Assembly (NCBI GenBank): GCA_963676415.1
Contig: OY781097.1
Coordinates: forward strand, 744,001 to 808,000
Direction of reading: 5' to 3'
DNA length: 64,000 nt
From: G963662905 sp963676415
GTDB lineage: Bacteria > Bacteroidota > Bacteroidia > Bacteroidales > WRLA01
Positions 10,088 to 19,740 of the stretch are shown here, in pieces. The number at the start of each line of letters is the position of its first letter. Position 1 is the stretch's first letter. Both the position numbers and the translations under genes were made by a program. The notes below the pieces were generated by a model. It worked only from the letters and a program-made list of their open reading frames with translations, did not search any database and was not told the origin of the DNA.

Positions 10088-13000
10088 ATTTCAATTCCTC
10101 TTGGTCTGATTGGGAGGTAATGCCACAATCTCCTCAGCGTGCAGCGTAATACATTTCAATTCCTCTTGGTCTGATTGGGAGGCCAATCTCGCCATCAACT
10201 TGCAGGTCTGCATAGTCGATTTCAATTCCTCTTGGTCTGATTGGGAGGCGAGGCAACAGGAACTAACGCAGTAGCCTGCCCATATTTCAATTCCTCTTGG
10301 TCTGATTGGGAGAAGATCAACATCCGCGACAGCAAGGGCAGGAGCAGCATTTCAATTCCTCTTGGTCTGATTGGGAGACAAACACGAAGCAAGCAAAACC
10401 GACCTGGCTGCGATATTTCAATTCCTCTTGGTCTGATTGGGAGACTTGAGTGACGAACAAATAGCAGAGCTGGAGCAATATTTCAATTCCTCTTGGTCTG
10501 ATTGGGAGTATGTATTACCCGAAAAATGGAAAAACATTTAAATAATTTCAATTCCTCTTGGTCTGATTGGGAGCCCCGCCCGAAAAACTGCAACAGCTCA
10601 TCAAACGACATTTCAATTCCTCTTGGTCTGATTGGGAGGCGTATAATTTCAATATTTGCAGCCTTCCTTCATATATTTCAATTCCTCTTGGTCTGATTGG
10701 GAGAGGTTGAATTTCATGATAATGATATTTGAGATTTAAATTTCAATTCCTCTTGGTCTGATTGGGAGTTTCTAAAGTCTTTTTGTTTATATCGCCGAAA
10801 AATTATTTCAATTCCTCTTGGTCTGATTGGGAGATTATATTCGTCCATCCATCCTGACGGTACTCCATCATTTCAATTCCTCTTGGTCTGATTGGGAGAC
10901 AAGCACCCACAAGCTGAAGGGTGCGCCCACAGCTATTTCAATTCCTCTTGGTCTGATTGGGAGATTGAAATGATAAGAACGGGAGCTACTCAATATCAGA
11001 TTTCAATTCCTCTTGGTCTGATTGGGAGGTGTTGTTTTAAATGAATACGGGTTGGCTGTTCGTTATTTCAATTCCTCTTGGTCTGATTGGGAGTGTCTAA
11101 GAATATCTAAAAAAATATAGAAGTGTGTAATTTCAATTCCTCTTGGTCTGATTGGGAGACAATATTGTTATTGAATGCGTTGAGCATTTTCCCAATTTCA
11201 ATTCCTCTTGGTCTGATTGGGAGCAGTAATGAATATTGTTTAATTGACCAGTCTCCTGAATTTCAATTCCTCTTGGTCTGATTGGGAGGATTCCATTATT
11301 ATGCAGGCCGACGACGCCAGCCAAATTTCAATTCCTCTTGGTCTGATTGGGAGGCTAATAATTTGCCGGCGCGTGAATACGCGTACATATTTCAATTCCT
11401 CTTGGTCTGATTGGGAGTGCTCAGGTTCTTTTTAGAATGATGTTGAAAGAAGTATTTCAATTCCTCTTGGTCTGATTGGGAGAAGTATTTACAGAAGCTT
11501 TAAGCGGGATTGAGCGTGATTTCAATTCCTCTTGGTCTGATTGGGAGGTCCATGAAGTAGTAATCAACTCCAGTCGCAAGACCTATTTCAATTCCTCTTG
11601 GTCTGATTGGGAGTTTTCAGCCTGTTGGTGCTGCAATAGGTGCAGTTGTGATTTCAATTCCTCTTGGTCTGATTGGGAGTGTTATAATCCGCTGGCCGCC
11701 GGCAACCGAAACAATATTTCAATTCCTCTTGGTCTGATTGGGAGAATGAAGCCTTACCAGCCTACATATAAGCTGCACATATTTCAATTCCTCTTGGTCT
11801 GATTGGGAGGTTAAAATATAGTGCAATGGCAGATTACGTAAATAAATTTCAATTCCTCTTGGTCTGATTGGGAGCGGACAGCGATATATTGACAACATGA
11901 ACCGTCGTGATTTCAATTCCTCTTGGTCTGATTGGGAGATTTTAAAAAAGCAAGAATAGAGCTGGGTATTTCGAATTTCAATTCCTCTTGGTCTGATTGG
12001 GAGTCAATTTTTTTGATCCAGATATCAGCCAAATACCAAATTTCAATTCCTCTTGGTCTGATTGGGAGTGATAATGAAATTTATCAGGAGATGGAAGATA
12101 TCTTATTTCAATTCCTCTTGGTCTGATTGGGAGACAAAACGACCTGAAAGACATAAGAGCTTATCAGAGATTTCAATTCCTCTTGGTCTGATTGGGAGAC
12201 CATAGGGAGTTGCGTATGAGGTGCTGTTAACTACATTTCAATTCCTCTTGGTCTGATTGGGAGGTTTCTACGAGCAACAAAACCAGTGCTTGTAGTTAAA
12301 TTTCAATTCCTCTTGGTCTGATTGGGAGGATTAATGATGATGAAATTTATAGTATTGCAATTCAATTTCAATTCCTCTTGGTCTGATTGGGAGGATCCGC
12401 GCCATCCCGAAAAAAAACACGCAATCATAATTTCAATTCCTCTTGGTCTGATTGGGAGCGTCAGTTATAATAACAACATCAAGGTCTTTGCGTATTTCAA
12501 TTCCTCTTGGTCTGATTGGGAGATGACGGCTTTATTGATGATCTCACAGCGTATTATCATTTCAATTCCTCTTGGTCTGATTGGGAGAAAAGCATTTACC
12601 TGTTGTGCTTTCCAGGGATGAAGATTTCAATTCCTCTTGGTCTGATTGGGAGGCACCAGACATAGAACAATGTATAAACCTAACCCTGATTTCAATTCCT
12701 CTTGGTCTGATTGGGAGATTACTCTATGATCTATACGCAGAGATGCTGCTTGAATTTCAATTCCTCTTGGTCTGATTGGGAGAAGCAGTATGCGCGCTTC
12801 TCATCCCGAAGGCATTCTATTTCAATTCCTCTTGGTCTGATTGGGAGGCCCGTGAGCTGCGCCCCATTGTTCTGCACCTCGATTATTTCAATTCCTCTTG
12901 GTCTGATTGGGAGCCTAATGATAAGCGGGTGTTTCTCTCTTTTATAATTATTTCAATTCCTCTTGGTCTGATTGGGAGAATGGAGTTTTGATATAATTAA

Positions 13001-15908
13001 AGTATTGTTTATCAATTTCAATTCCTCTTGGTCTGATTGGGAGCTGTTACAGGATCGTTTTTCCTTCCATCCGTTTCAAATTTCAATTCCTCTTGGTCTG
13101 ATTGGGAGACCCTAACAATGTATCAAACGCAAGCCGGGGTGTTAATTTCAATTCCTCTTGGTCTGATTGGGAGAGGGTTCACCAAAGAAGACTGCATTGT
13201 GATTATTAATTTCAATTCCTCTTGGTCTGATTGGGAGAATTGCTGGCAGAAAGCACAGGCAATTGTATCCTTCATTTCAATTCCTCTTGGTCTGATTGGG
13301 AGTTACTGAGGTGAACAGCAAAATCGCTCAGCCCGGACAATTTCAATTCCTCTTGGTCTGATTGGGAGTAGCTCCAGTAACCTTCATAAACCGGATCATT
13401 CTCAATTTCAATTCCTCTTGGTCTGATTGGGAGACTATCACTATAGCTATTACGATGATTCCCCCGCGTCATTTCAATTCCTCTTGGTCTGATTGGGAGG
13501 AGAACTTCCGCGAACTGCTTGAACTGCTCACTTCCCATTTCAATTCCTCTTGGTCTGATTGGGAGGCTGAGGGGGTGCCGATTGGAAATTATATATCCCA
13601 AATTTCAATTCCTCTTGGTCTGATTGGGAGATCTTGGCGGCGCTATGCGCATTGCTGCTCAGGTCGATTTCAATTCCTCTTGGTCTGATTGGGAGCCAAT
13701 TGTGGCGGGCGTATTCGGTTTTTTTATGCCATTTCAATTCCTCTTGGTCTGATTGGGAGAATACTGCTCATACTCGGCTGATTCAGGATAATTAATTTCA
13801 ATTCCTCTTGGTCTGATTGGGAGACAAAGATGGCCAGAAATATCAGGCCGATTTTTTTTAATTTCAATTCCTCTTGGTCTGATTGGGAGGCGCAGGCCTA
13901 CGCTGTACAACAATGAGAGCATTGCAATTTCAATTCCTCTTGGTCTGATTGGGAGTTCATACCATCACGGCTGAATTCTTCCTCAATAAGCATTTCAATT
14001 CCTCTTGGTCTGATTGGGAGCGGTTACATACGATTCAATTGCACTTGCAAACCCATATTTCAATTCCTCTTGGTCTGATTGGGAGGTGATTCGGCCTGTT
14101 GCTGACACAACACTAACTATCATTTCAATTCCTCTTGGTCTGATTGGGAGGATGAAAGAAGCCTATTGGATTATAGGTGCTTGCAAATTTCAATTCCTCT
14201 TGGTCTGATTGGGAGCCTCCTCGATGAGGGCGATCAATGCAATGTACGAAGATTTCAATTCCTCTTGGTCTGATTGGGAGTCGAACATCTCAACTGCACC
14301 CATCGCGCGCTCCACAATTTCAATTCCTCTTGGTCTGATTGGGAGTCGTCAATTGTTCCCATCGCCAGGCCGCTGACGCTGATTTCAATTCCTCTTGGTC
14401 TGATTGGGAGATAGGGCGCTTCACCTTCGAGAGTGTTGTCAATGTGATTTCAATTCCTCTTGGTCTGATTGGGAGTGCAAACCAAATCTTCGTGTTTGCT
14501 CAATTCTTCAAATTTCAATTCCTCTTGGTCTGATTGGGAGGGTCATGAATGATGAGACCCTGCTTTATATGACCATATTTCAATTCCTCTTGGTCTGATT
14601 GGGAGTGCAAAAGCAGCAGAATTGCAAAAGGAAACGACCTTATTTCAATTCCTCTTGGTCTGATTGGGAGGGCAGATACGATGCCCTTTTTGGAATATCA
14701 AACCGCATTTCAATTCCTCTTGGTCTGATTGGGAGAATGAATTAGGTAGGGTTGACCTGTCTAACGAGCCCATTTCAATTCCTCTTGGTCTGATTGGGAG
14801 GGACAAAGTCAGAGTTCAATTACCTGCCTGACTTTCATTTCAATTCCTCTTGGTCTGATTGGGAGTGCTGTTTTTGAAAAGGTAGTACAAGTAGGTCATG
14901 AATTTCAATTCCTCTTGGTCTGATTGGGAGACGGCCAGCGGTCATTTTTAAAGTTCATAAATAATGTATTTCAATTCCTCTTGGTCTGATTGGGAGGACA
15001 CTGATCGACCGCAGGCACGTAAAGCCGGAGCTATTTCAATTCCTCTTGGTCTGATTGGGAGCGCTGAACTCAATATCTTGCTTATACTGCGCTTCAAATT
15101 TCAATTCCTCTTGGTCTGATTGGGAGTCGCACGGGAACTTACGCTTACCGTTAGCTTTCAGTTGCATTTCAATTCCTCTTGGTCTGATTGGGAGTTCGCG
15201 TGTGAAGTGACAAAAATTATATTAAAATGATTTCAATTCCTCTTGGTCTGATTGGGAGACTTCACACGCCCGCGACAAGAGCAGCGGCTGCCCGATTTCA
15301 ATTCCTCTTGGTCTGATTGGGAGAGATCAACAATGCAACGATCGATCAATTAAAGAAAATTTCAATTCCTCTTGGTCTGATTGGGAGCATAGAGGAATTC
15401 GGTTTTATCCGTAATATCCTTCCGTATTTCAATTCCTCTTGGTCTGATTGGGAGCCCGGATGTGGCTATTTATGAAGGTTCCCTTGTACTATTTCAATTC
15501 CTCTTGGTCTGATTGGGAGCGCGGTTGAACAATCGCGATCTTAATCAAGAGGGTCATTTCAATTCCTCTTGGTCTGATTGGGAGGTGAAGCAGAGTTGGC
15601 CACACTCTCAAGGGAGCTGATTTCAATTCCTCTTGGTCTGATTGGGAGCACATACGTGGGTACTGCTACTGTACGATAATTCTTTATTTCAATTCCTCTT
15701 GGTCTGATTGGGAGGAATGACAGATAAAATAAAAGTGAAGCGCGAAGCCCATTTCAATTCCTCTTGGTCTGATTGGGAGAGATGAAGATTCCAGACAGTA
15801 GCTACGATCAATTATATTTCAATTCCTCTTGGTCTGATTGGGAGGAACGATGTGCATAAAGAAATGTACTGGGCGCAAAATTTCAATTCCTCTTGGTCTG
15901 ATTGGGAG

Positions 15909-16115
15909 CCGATGGGGCTTAAACCTCAACTTACTGCTTTTCAATTGCTTGCGGTTCAAAATTACAACATTTTTTCATTAATCCAACGTCAACCCTTATT
16001 AAAGTGTTTTTTGCCCTGCATCGACAAGTCGCTAATCACTTGTTTTCCAAGATGTCAACGAACATTCTTCCCTTTAGGGCGGCTGTCTTTTGCCAAAATA
16101 ACGGTCACCGACAAC
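15909..16115 (-). promoter_or_regulatory. CRISPR leader
   Basis: This 207-bp non-coding AT-rich stretch lies between the cas2 stop codon and the first (newest) repeat. It is the expected leader position, at the end opposite to the decayed repeat, and contains a good Bacteroidota promoter match pointing into the array. Confidence 0.85.
15957..15986 (-). promoter_or_regulatory. Putative pre-crRNA promoter (TTG-N19-TAATTTTG)
   Basis: On the minus strand TTG (15984-15986) is followed after exactly 19 bp by TAATTTTG (15957-15964), a perfect match to the Bacteroidota -7 consensus TAnnTTTG. Transcription would begin near 15950, about 40 nt before the first repeat. Confidence 0.65.
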
Positions 16116-16379
16116 CTACAACAATTGATCCAATGTAGCGCGCTCCTTTCCAACAACCTCTTTTTCAAGCCATTTCTCCTGTCGCGTATGAAATATGATC
16201 AAACTGTCTTCATCTTCCTTCATAATTTCTTTTGCCCTGTACTTCAACTCCTTCAACTGCGGCTCTCCCAGTTCCCCTTCAAATACCGAATTCTGTATCC
16301 AGTTCAAATACTGCCGGCACAATTTCAACATCTTGCCTACACGCTTCGTATTAACGTCATACACCAATATAATATACAT
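16116..16379 (-). CDS. cas2: CRISPR-associated endonuclease Cas2
   Basis: Cas2 forms the spacer-integration complex with Cas1. I start at MYIILVYDVNTKRV, the usual Cas2 beginning with the conserved Asp at residue 8. A longer frame to 16409 would overlap cas1. The product is about 87 residues, normal for the family, with the ferredoxin-like core (LKLCRQYLNWIQNSVFEGEL and SLIIFHTR). It follows cas1 by about 20 bp and is the last gene before the leader. Confidence 0.97.
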   Translation of the reverse strand: MYIILVYDVNTKRVGKMLKLCRQYLNWIQNSVFEGELGEPQLKELKYRAKEIMKEDEDSLIIFHTRQEKWLEKEVVGKERATLDQLL

Positions 16380-16399
16380 AATCTGCCTATTTAAGGTGC

Positions 16400-17404
16400 T
16401 TACCACCATATTTTAAACGCCTTGTACTCCTCCATCCCCATAATATGCTTCACCAATTTATAACATTCGAGCTTGATAAGGTGCTTATAGGTAACCTGAC
16501 GATTCAAACTCCTGTGCTGTATACTCTCCAACAACCTATTTTCCCAGGTCTCTACAAATTTCTTTTTGCCTTTCTCCTTTAACACAATATAATTCAGCTT
16601 ATGGTCAAAATCTTCTTTCTTTAATTCCCTACGGTTTAAAAGCCTGAAAATCACCCTGTCAACAAGCAAGGGCTTAAAAATCTCTGCCAAATCAAGCGCC
16701 AAAGAATACCGCCTCTCTCCAGGTTCGTGCAAATAACTAATGGTAGGATTTAGCTGGGTTTGATTGATGGCCCGCAAACATTGTGCATAACACATCATAT
16801 TTCCAAAACTGATCAGTGAATTAATCTCATTTTTAGGCGGTTGCTTACTACGGCCATTCATCTCAAAACCATCAATAATTTGACCAAAAGATTCATAATA
16901 ATTCATGCGGATATTCCCCTCTATGCCCATCAGTTCATCAATTTCGCATGTCTGGTCAATACTTCCGCTAAAATGCTGCATCACATTGATAAACGATTGT
17001 GTATCTTTACCCCTGTTGGCATAATATTTAAGGTTCTTTATCATATTAAACGATGCCGCTGTAATGAACTGTTTTGCAATGACCATACGCTCCTTTTTGC
17101 GCAAATAATGCCTGGTTTGTGCGATCAAAGTACGTCCGGCCAGCAATTGATCGCGGGGAGCAAACGATCCGGTATAATTTTCGTAATAATCAAAAAAATG
17201 AACACCAATATGGTTGCGCCCCAGAAAATTATAAAGAGCGCTATTGGCATCAAGACTACCAAATACGTATAGCTCATCCACACCCTCTACCGGAAGATAT
17301 CGCGGCTTTTGTTCGTTACCATCTTCATCAACTGGCGTAAATTTGAGGGTATTGTCTTTCCTCGAAAGCCGCCCCGGATTAAATAAGTAGTAGGTTTTTT
17401 TCAT
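16400..17404 (-). CDS. cas1: CRISPR-associated integrase Cas1 (type I-B-like)
   Basis: Cas1 is the metal-dependent integrase that inserts new spacers at the leader-repeat junction. The 334-residue product starts MKKTYYLFNPGRLSRKDNTL and contains the catalytic residues in the family contexts GIEGNIR (Glu162), YLHEPG (His226) and LDLAEIFKP (Asp238/Glu241). Its length and sequence fit type I-B Cas1. It lies between the four-helix-bundle gene (15 bp upstream) and cas2, and all point leftward toward the array. Confidence 0.98.
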   Translation of the reverse strand: MKKTYYLFNPGRLSRKDNTLKFTPVDEDGNEQKPRYLPVEGVDELYVFGSLDANSALYNFLGRNHIGVHFFDYYENYTGSFAPRDQLLAGRTLIAQTRHYLRKKERMVIAKQFITAASFNMIKNLKYYANRGKDTQSFINVMQHFSGSIDQTCEIDELMGIEGNIRMNYYESFGQIIDGFEMNGRSKQPPKNEINSLISFGNMMCYAQCLRAINQTQLNPTISYLHEPGERRYSLALDLAEIFKPLLVDRVIFRLLNRRELKKEDFDHKLNYIVLKEKGKKKFVETWENRLLESIQHRSLNRQVTYKHLIKLECYKLVKHIMGMEEYKAFKIWW

Positions 17405-17419
17405 TAAGTTTAGTGTTTA

Positions 17420-17794
17420 TTAATCCTTCTTCGATGTGCTCTTCCGCATAGATGCCAGCATCTTCAATAATTCAAAACATTCTTTATGCATCCTCCTAAC
17501 AAATTCATTATCAAGAATACCCGACGAAATCAGCAACTCCAGCCACATTTCCGTCTCGTCGGCCTCTTCAACAGAAATGCACAATTTTGAAAAAAATTCC
17601 GCCTTCGACCGCCCCCTCAGCGCCGCCCTGTAATTTGCATACATCGACGTGCCCGAACGCGTAACCTGATTATTGAGCACCCTGCCCCGCTGCGAATTGG
17701 GAATATCCTCCGATAACTTAATAATATCCAACGCAAAAAGCCGCAACCTCTCACGTAATCTTGATTTATACTCTATCCAGGCTTGATTTTCCAT
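17420..17794 (-). CDS. Four-helix-bundle protein (23S rRNA IVP / bAvd superfamily)
   Basis: The 124-residue product, starting MENQAWIEYKSRLRERLRLF, has the pattern of the four-helix-bundle family (23S rRNA intervening-sequence protein, related to Avd of diversity-generating retroelements). The landmarks are FALDIIKLSEDIPN, VLNNQVTRSGTSMYANYREA-like (here YRAALRGRSKAEFFSKL) and EADETEMWLELLISSGIL. It is inserted between cas4 and cas1 in the same direction, only 15 bp from cas1, and so is probably co-transcribed with the adaptation genes. No reverse transcriptase or variable-repeat pair is visible nearby. A role in adaptation is conceivable but unsupported. It could be a passenger gene, since the family turns up in many contexts. 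Confidence 0.85.
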   Translation of the reverse strand: MENQAWIEYKSRLRERLRLFALDIIKLSEDIPNSQRGRVLNNQVTRSGTSMYANYRAALRGRSKAEFFSKLCISVEEADETEMWLELLISSGILDNEFVRRMHKECFELLKMLASMRKSTSKKD

Positions 17795-17821
17795 TTTTTT
17801 TGTTTTTAGTGATTGAAGCGT

Positions 17822-17927
17822 TTGAGGGATTGAGGGATTGAGGGATTGAGGGATTCAATCTTTTCAATCTTATCAATCTCATCAATCCTCTCAATCCTCT
17901 CAATCTTATCAATCCCTTCAATCCCCA
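17822..17927. repeat. Two opposed microsatellites between cas4 and the four-helix gene
   Basis: Four tandem copies of TTGAGGGA (17822-17853) are followed by eight 9-bp units of CAATCNNNN (17856-17927). Because TTGAGGGATTG and CAATCCCTCAA-like units are complementary, the transcript could fold into many alternative hairpins. The second array overlaps the cas4 stop codon, so changes in copy number could alter the Cas4 C-terminus. Confidence 0.9.
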
Positions 17928-18427
17928 CCCCCTACATGACAAAAATCAAAATAACTACAATTCCTACAGCGCTTTAGAGGCAATTTCCCCGGACAATCAT
18001 CCGCTTTAATTATTCGACTAATATCCTTTATCATCTCAGTAATCCTTTTTTCATCCTCTGCATACAAATGAATTTCTTCCGTTTTGCGCAGTTTTGGATA
18101 TTCCAACAAACCAATACAGCCATCATAAGCATGCTTTTTAAGTACATATAAATAATACTTCAACTGCCATTCATGAGCATCTTCATGCTTGTTCGATTTC
18201 TTGATTTCATGCACTACTTTATTTTTCGCATCGAAATAATCTATCTTGATTCCATCAATGGCTATTTCCTGAAATTTATCACTTCTCCGTTTATACGAAT
18301 ACTCATGGATCAACCGGCCTTCCGTTACCAAATCCGAAGTGCTTTCCATTTGCAAGCCATTGGCAAAAAGCCACAACTTCCTATGGCACACCTGATAATA
18401 ATTAAAGTGAGTCCCTGTTATCTGCAT
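17918..18427 (-). CDS. cas4: CRISPR-associated exonuclease Cas4
   Basis: Cas4 is a RecB-like, iron-sulfur nuclease that trims prespacers and helps fix PAM orientation. The 169-residue product (MQITGTHFNYYQVCHRKLWL) shows the cluster cysteines C14, C154, C157 and C163 (CRNCSYFDFC). It also shows the nuclease motifs GRLIHE, KIDYFD, HEIKKS and the QLKYYLYVL helix. The length is normal. It begins the adaptation module (cas4, four-helix gene, cas1, cas2) and directly follows the RAYT remnant. Confidence 0.95.
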   Translation of the reverse strand: MQITGTHFNYYQVCHRKLWLFANGLQMESTSDLVTEGRLIHEYSYKRRSDKFQEIAIDGIKIDYFDAKNKVVHEIKKSNKHEDAHEWQLKYYLYVLKKHAYDGCIGLLEYPKLRKTEEIHLYAEDEKRITEMIKDISRIIKADDCPGKLPLKRCRNCSYFDFCHVGGGD

Positions 18428-18471
18428 TTTATTGGTTTATTCGTCAAACATTAAATTTTTAAAACCCTCTC

Positions 18472-18559
18472 CACCATTAAAACCTTCATCCAACACCATA
18501 AAACCTTCAAGGTTTTGAAAACTTTGAAGGTTTGGTGTTGGATGAAGGTTTGGTGTTTT
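18472..18559. repeat. REP-like long imperfect hairpin at the RAYT 3' end
   Basis: The left arm 18481-18510 pairs with 18523-18551. The right arm is the reverse complement of the left minus a 3-nt TAT bulge, and pairing continues past a second bulge to 18472/18559. The loop is 12 nt. RAYT transposases are known to mobilise REP palindromes, so this is a likely cognate element, although I see only one such copy here. Confidence 0.85.
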
Positions 18560-18777
18560 ACGGCGATTCGAAGTATAATGTAGGCTCAATTGATGATGAA
18601 AACCTATAAACTCCTCCCTATTATTAAAATATGACAAGGCCGTTTTTGCATCAGTCCAGTGGTCCTTTTCCGACAGCATCAGCATATAGGACGTCCACGG
18701 ATATTCTACAACATGATTGCAAAAACCGTGGTGGACGGCATTATTATGAATATAGAGAATCAGCTGCCGCACATAGG

Positions 18778-18870
18778 CATCGTTTTCAACCAACTTCCGC
18801 CTAAAGTTTACAACCGGGAAAAACACAATTAACACAATAAACATCGTTTTCAACCAACTTCCGCCTAAAG
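18778..18870. repeat. 29-bp direct duplication breaking the RAYT gene
   Basis: The same 29 bp (starting CATCGTTTTCAACC, ending CCGCCTAAAG) occurs at 18778-18806 and 18842-18870, an offset of 64 bp with 35 bp of unrelated DNA between. It repeats the codons for FRRKLVEND and causes the frameshift. Confidence 0.93.
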
Positions 18871-19242
18871 CCATGCTCAAACAGGCTTCCCGTACGCTGG
18901 TATTTTTTATTAAATGCCTTGGAATACGCATTAAAAAGATTGGAAAACTGCCTGTTAATCCTTTGTTCAAGCGCCATTGGCCGACAAACACCCTCCTTCA
19001 CCTGCTCATCATAAAATGCCTGCAAATAAGCTGCAGATTTTATGCGCAGTAGCATATGAAAATGGTTTCCCATTAAAACCCATGCATAAATACGGGCAAT
19101 GGGCACTATATGCTTTGCTACCAGCCTTAGGAAATGTTCGTAATTGCTTTCTTCGCGAAACAAAGCACAACCATTAATACCCCTGTTGTATATATGATAT
19201 ATACCATCTGCCTGAAGCGGAAGTTTTTTTTCAGCCATAACC

Positions 19243-19692
19243 TCATTCTATTTCTTCGTCGAATCCCTCGAAACAATCGCAGTATTCGCCATATACACAG
19301 GTTTGGGGATCGCCGGAGCAGAGTTCCAAATCCATGCCGGCAGTGGGCAGGTGCTGCACATATTCGTCCCAGCTAAAAGTAAGGGCAAAGTAGAGCTGCT
19401 CGGGCGGTATGCCTTCCGGGATGTCCACCACCTCAATATTTAAGGCAGCAAACACCTTGAAAATGGCTTCGATTACCTGCTTTATCTGATCGCTGCTCAA
19501 TTGATACTCCATTGGAAAAACCTCTTCGCTGATCCCCGTCAGCTCTTCGATGGTTATAAAAGGCGAAAGCGCCAGCTCTGCCAGATCAGGTGTTTCGGCC
19601 ATATGCGGCGGCGGCTCAATATAAGGAGGAGCAGGCGGATCATGCGCCACCCGCTCCAGGTCTTCAATTAATTGGTTGATGTAGGTTTGCAT
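19243..19692 (-). CDS. Conserved-looking acidic protein of unknown function
   Basis: This is a 149-residue acidic, proline-rich protein starting MQTYINQLIEDLERVAHDPP, with PYIEPPPHMAE near the N-terminus and a cysteine-rich tail (LELCSGDPQTCVYGEYCDCF). It has no signal peptide or membrane segment. I do not recognise a named domain. It lies 48 bp after cas5 and 4 bp before the RAYT remnant on the same strand. It could be transcribed with the cas genes or have come with the transposase. Codon use looks like a real gene. Confidence 0.7.
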   Translation of the reverse strand: MQTYINQLIEDLERVAHDPPAPPYIEPPPHMAETPDLAELALSPFITIEELTGISEEVFPMEYQLSSDQIKQVIEAIFKVFAALNIEVVDIPEGIPPEQLYFALTFSWDEYVQHLPTAGMDLELCSGDPQTCVYGEYCDCFEGFDEEIE

Positions 19693-19740
19693 TGGTAGTT
19701 GTAGATTCCATTTAAAATACTAATCCTTCCAAGCCACAAT

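Larger units (their letters stand above)
5925..15908 (-). CRISPR. Type I CRISPR array, 154 intact 29-nt repeats (manual count)
   Basis: The repeat in crRNA orientation (minus strand) runs CTCCCAATCAGACC-AAGAGGAATTGAAAT, 29 nt. It ends in the ATTGAAA(N) tag usual for I-A/I-B repeats, which would give an 8-nt 5' handle ATTGAAAT after Cas6 cutting. The spacing is almost always 64-66 bp, so spacers are mostly 35-37 nt. One spacer near the leader is 39 nt (15127-15165) and another is 38 nt (15388-15425). Counting repeat ends line by line gives 154 repeats and 153 spacers, and the mean period of 65.07 bp agrees with this. The only variant I noticed is one T-to-C change in the repeat ending at 9141. 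The leader and cas2 lie at the right end, the decayed repeat at the left. Blocks of spacers are duplicated inside the array. Confidence 0.99.
18437..19238 (-). pseudogene. RAYT (REP-associated tyrosine) transposase, frameshifted
   Basis: The 5' part (from MAEKKLPLQADGIYHIYNRG) is a Y1_Tnp/RAYT transposase with the metal-binding GNHFHMLLRI motif and the NLFNAYSKAFNKKYQRTG block. It stops early at 18801. The rest of the family sequence (FRRKLVENDAY, LILYIHNNAVHHGF, YPWTSYMLML) continues in another frame down to 18437. The break is a 64-bp insertion bounded by a 29-bp direct duplication (18778-18806 and 18842-18870). Since 64 is not a multiple of three, this shifts the frame. The gene separates the effector from the adaptation cas genes, and its 3' end runs through a large hairpin. 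Confidence 0.88.

Noticed and set aside
15195..15269. Adjacent spacers sharing an 11-nt complementary end (GCGTGTGAAGT / ACTTCACACGC).
   Set aside because: The overlap is short and terminal and could be chance. It is not comparable to the 31-nt pair at 9077 and 11094.
6078..15900. Dozens of frames of 60-110 codons on both strands with recurring FNSSWSDWE or LPIRPRGIEI segments.
   Set aside because: They are translations of the CRISPR repeat, which happens to be open in several frames. None has a start region or a composition independent of the repeat.
17420..17794. Diversity-generating retroelement suggested by the Avd-like four-helix protein.
   Set aside because: No reverse transcriptase and no template/variable repeat pair lie in the neighbourhood.
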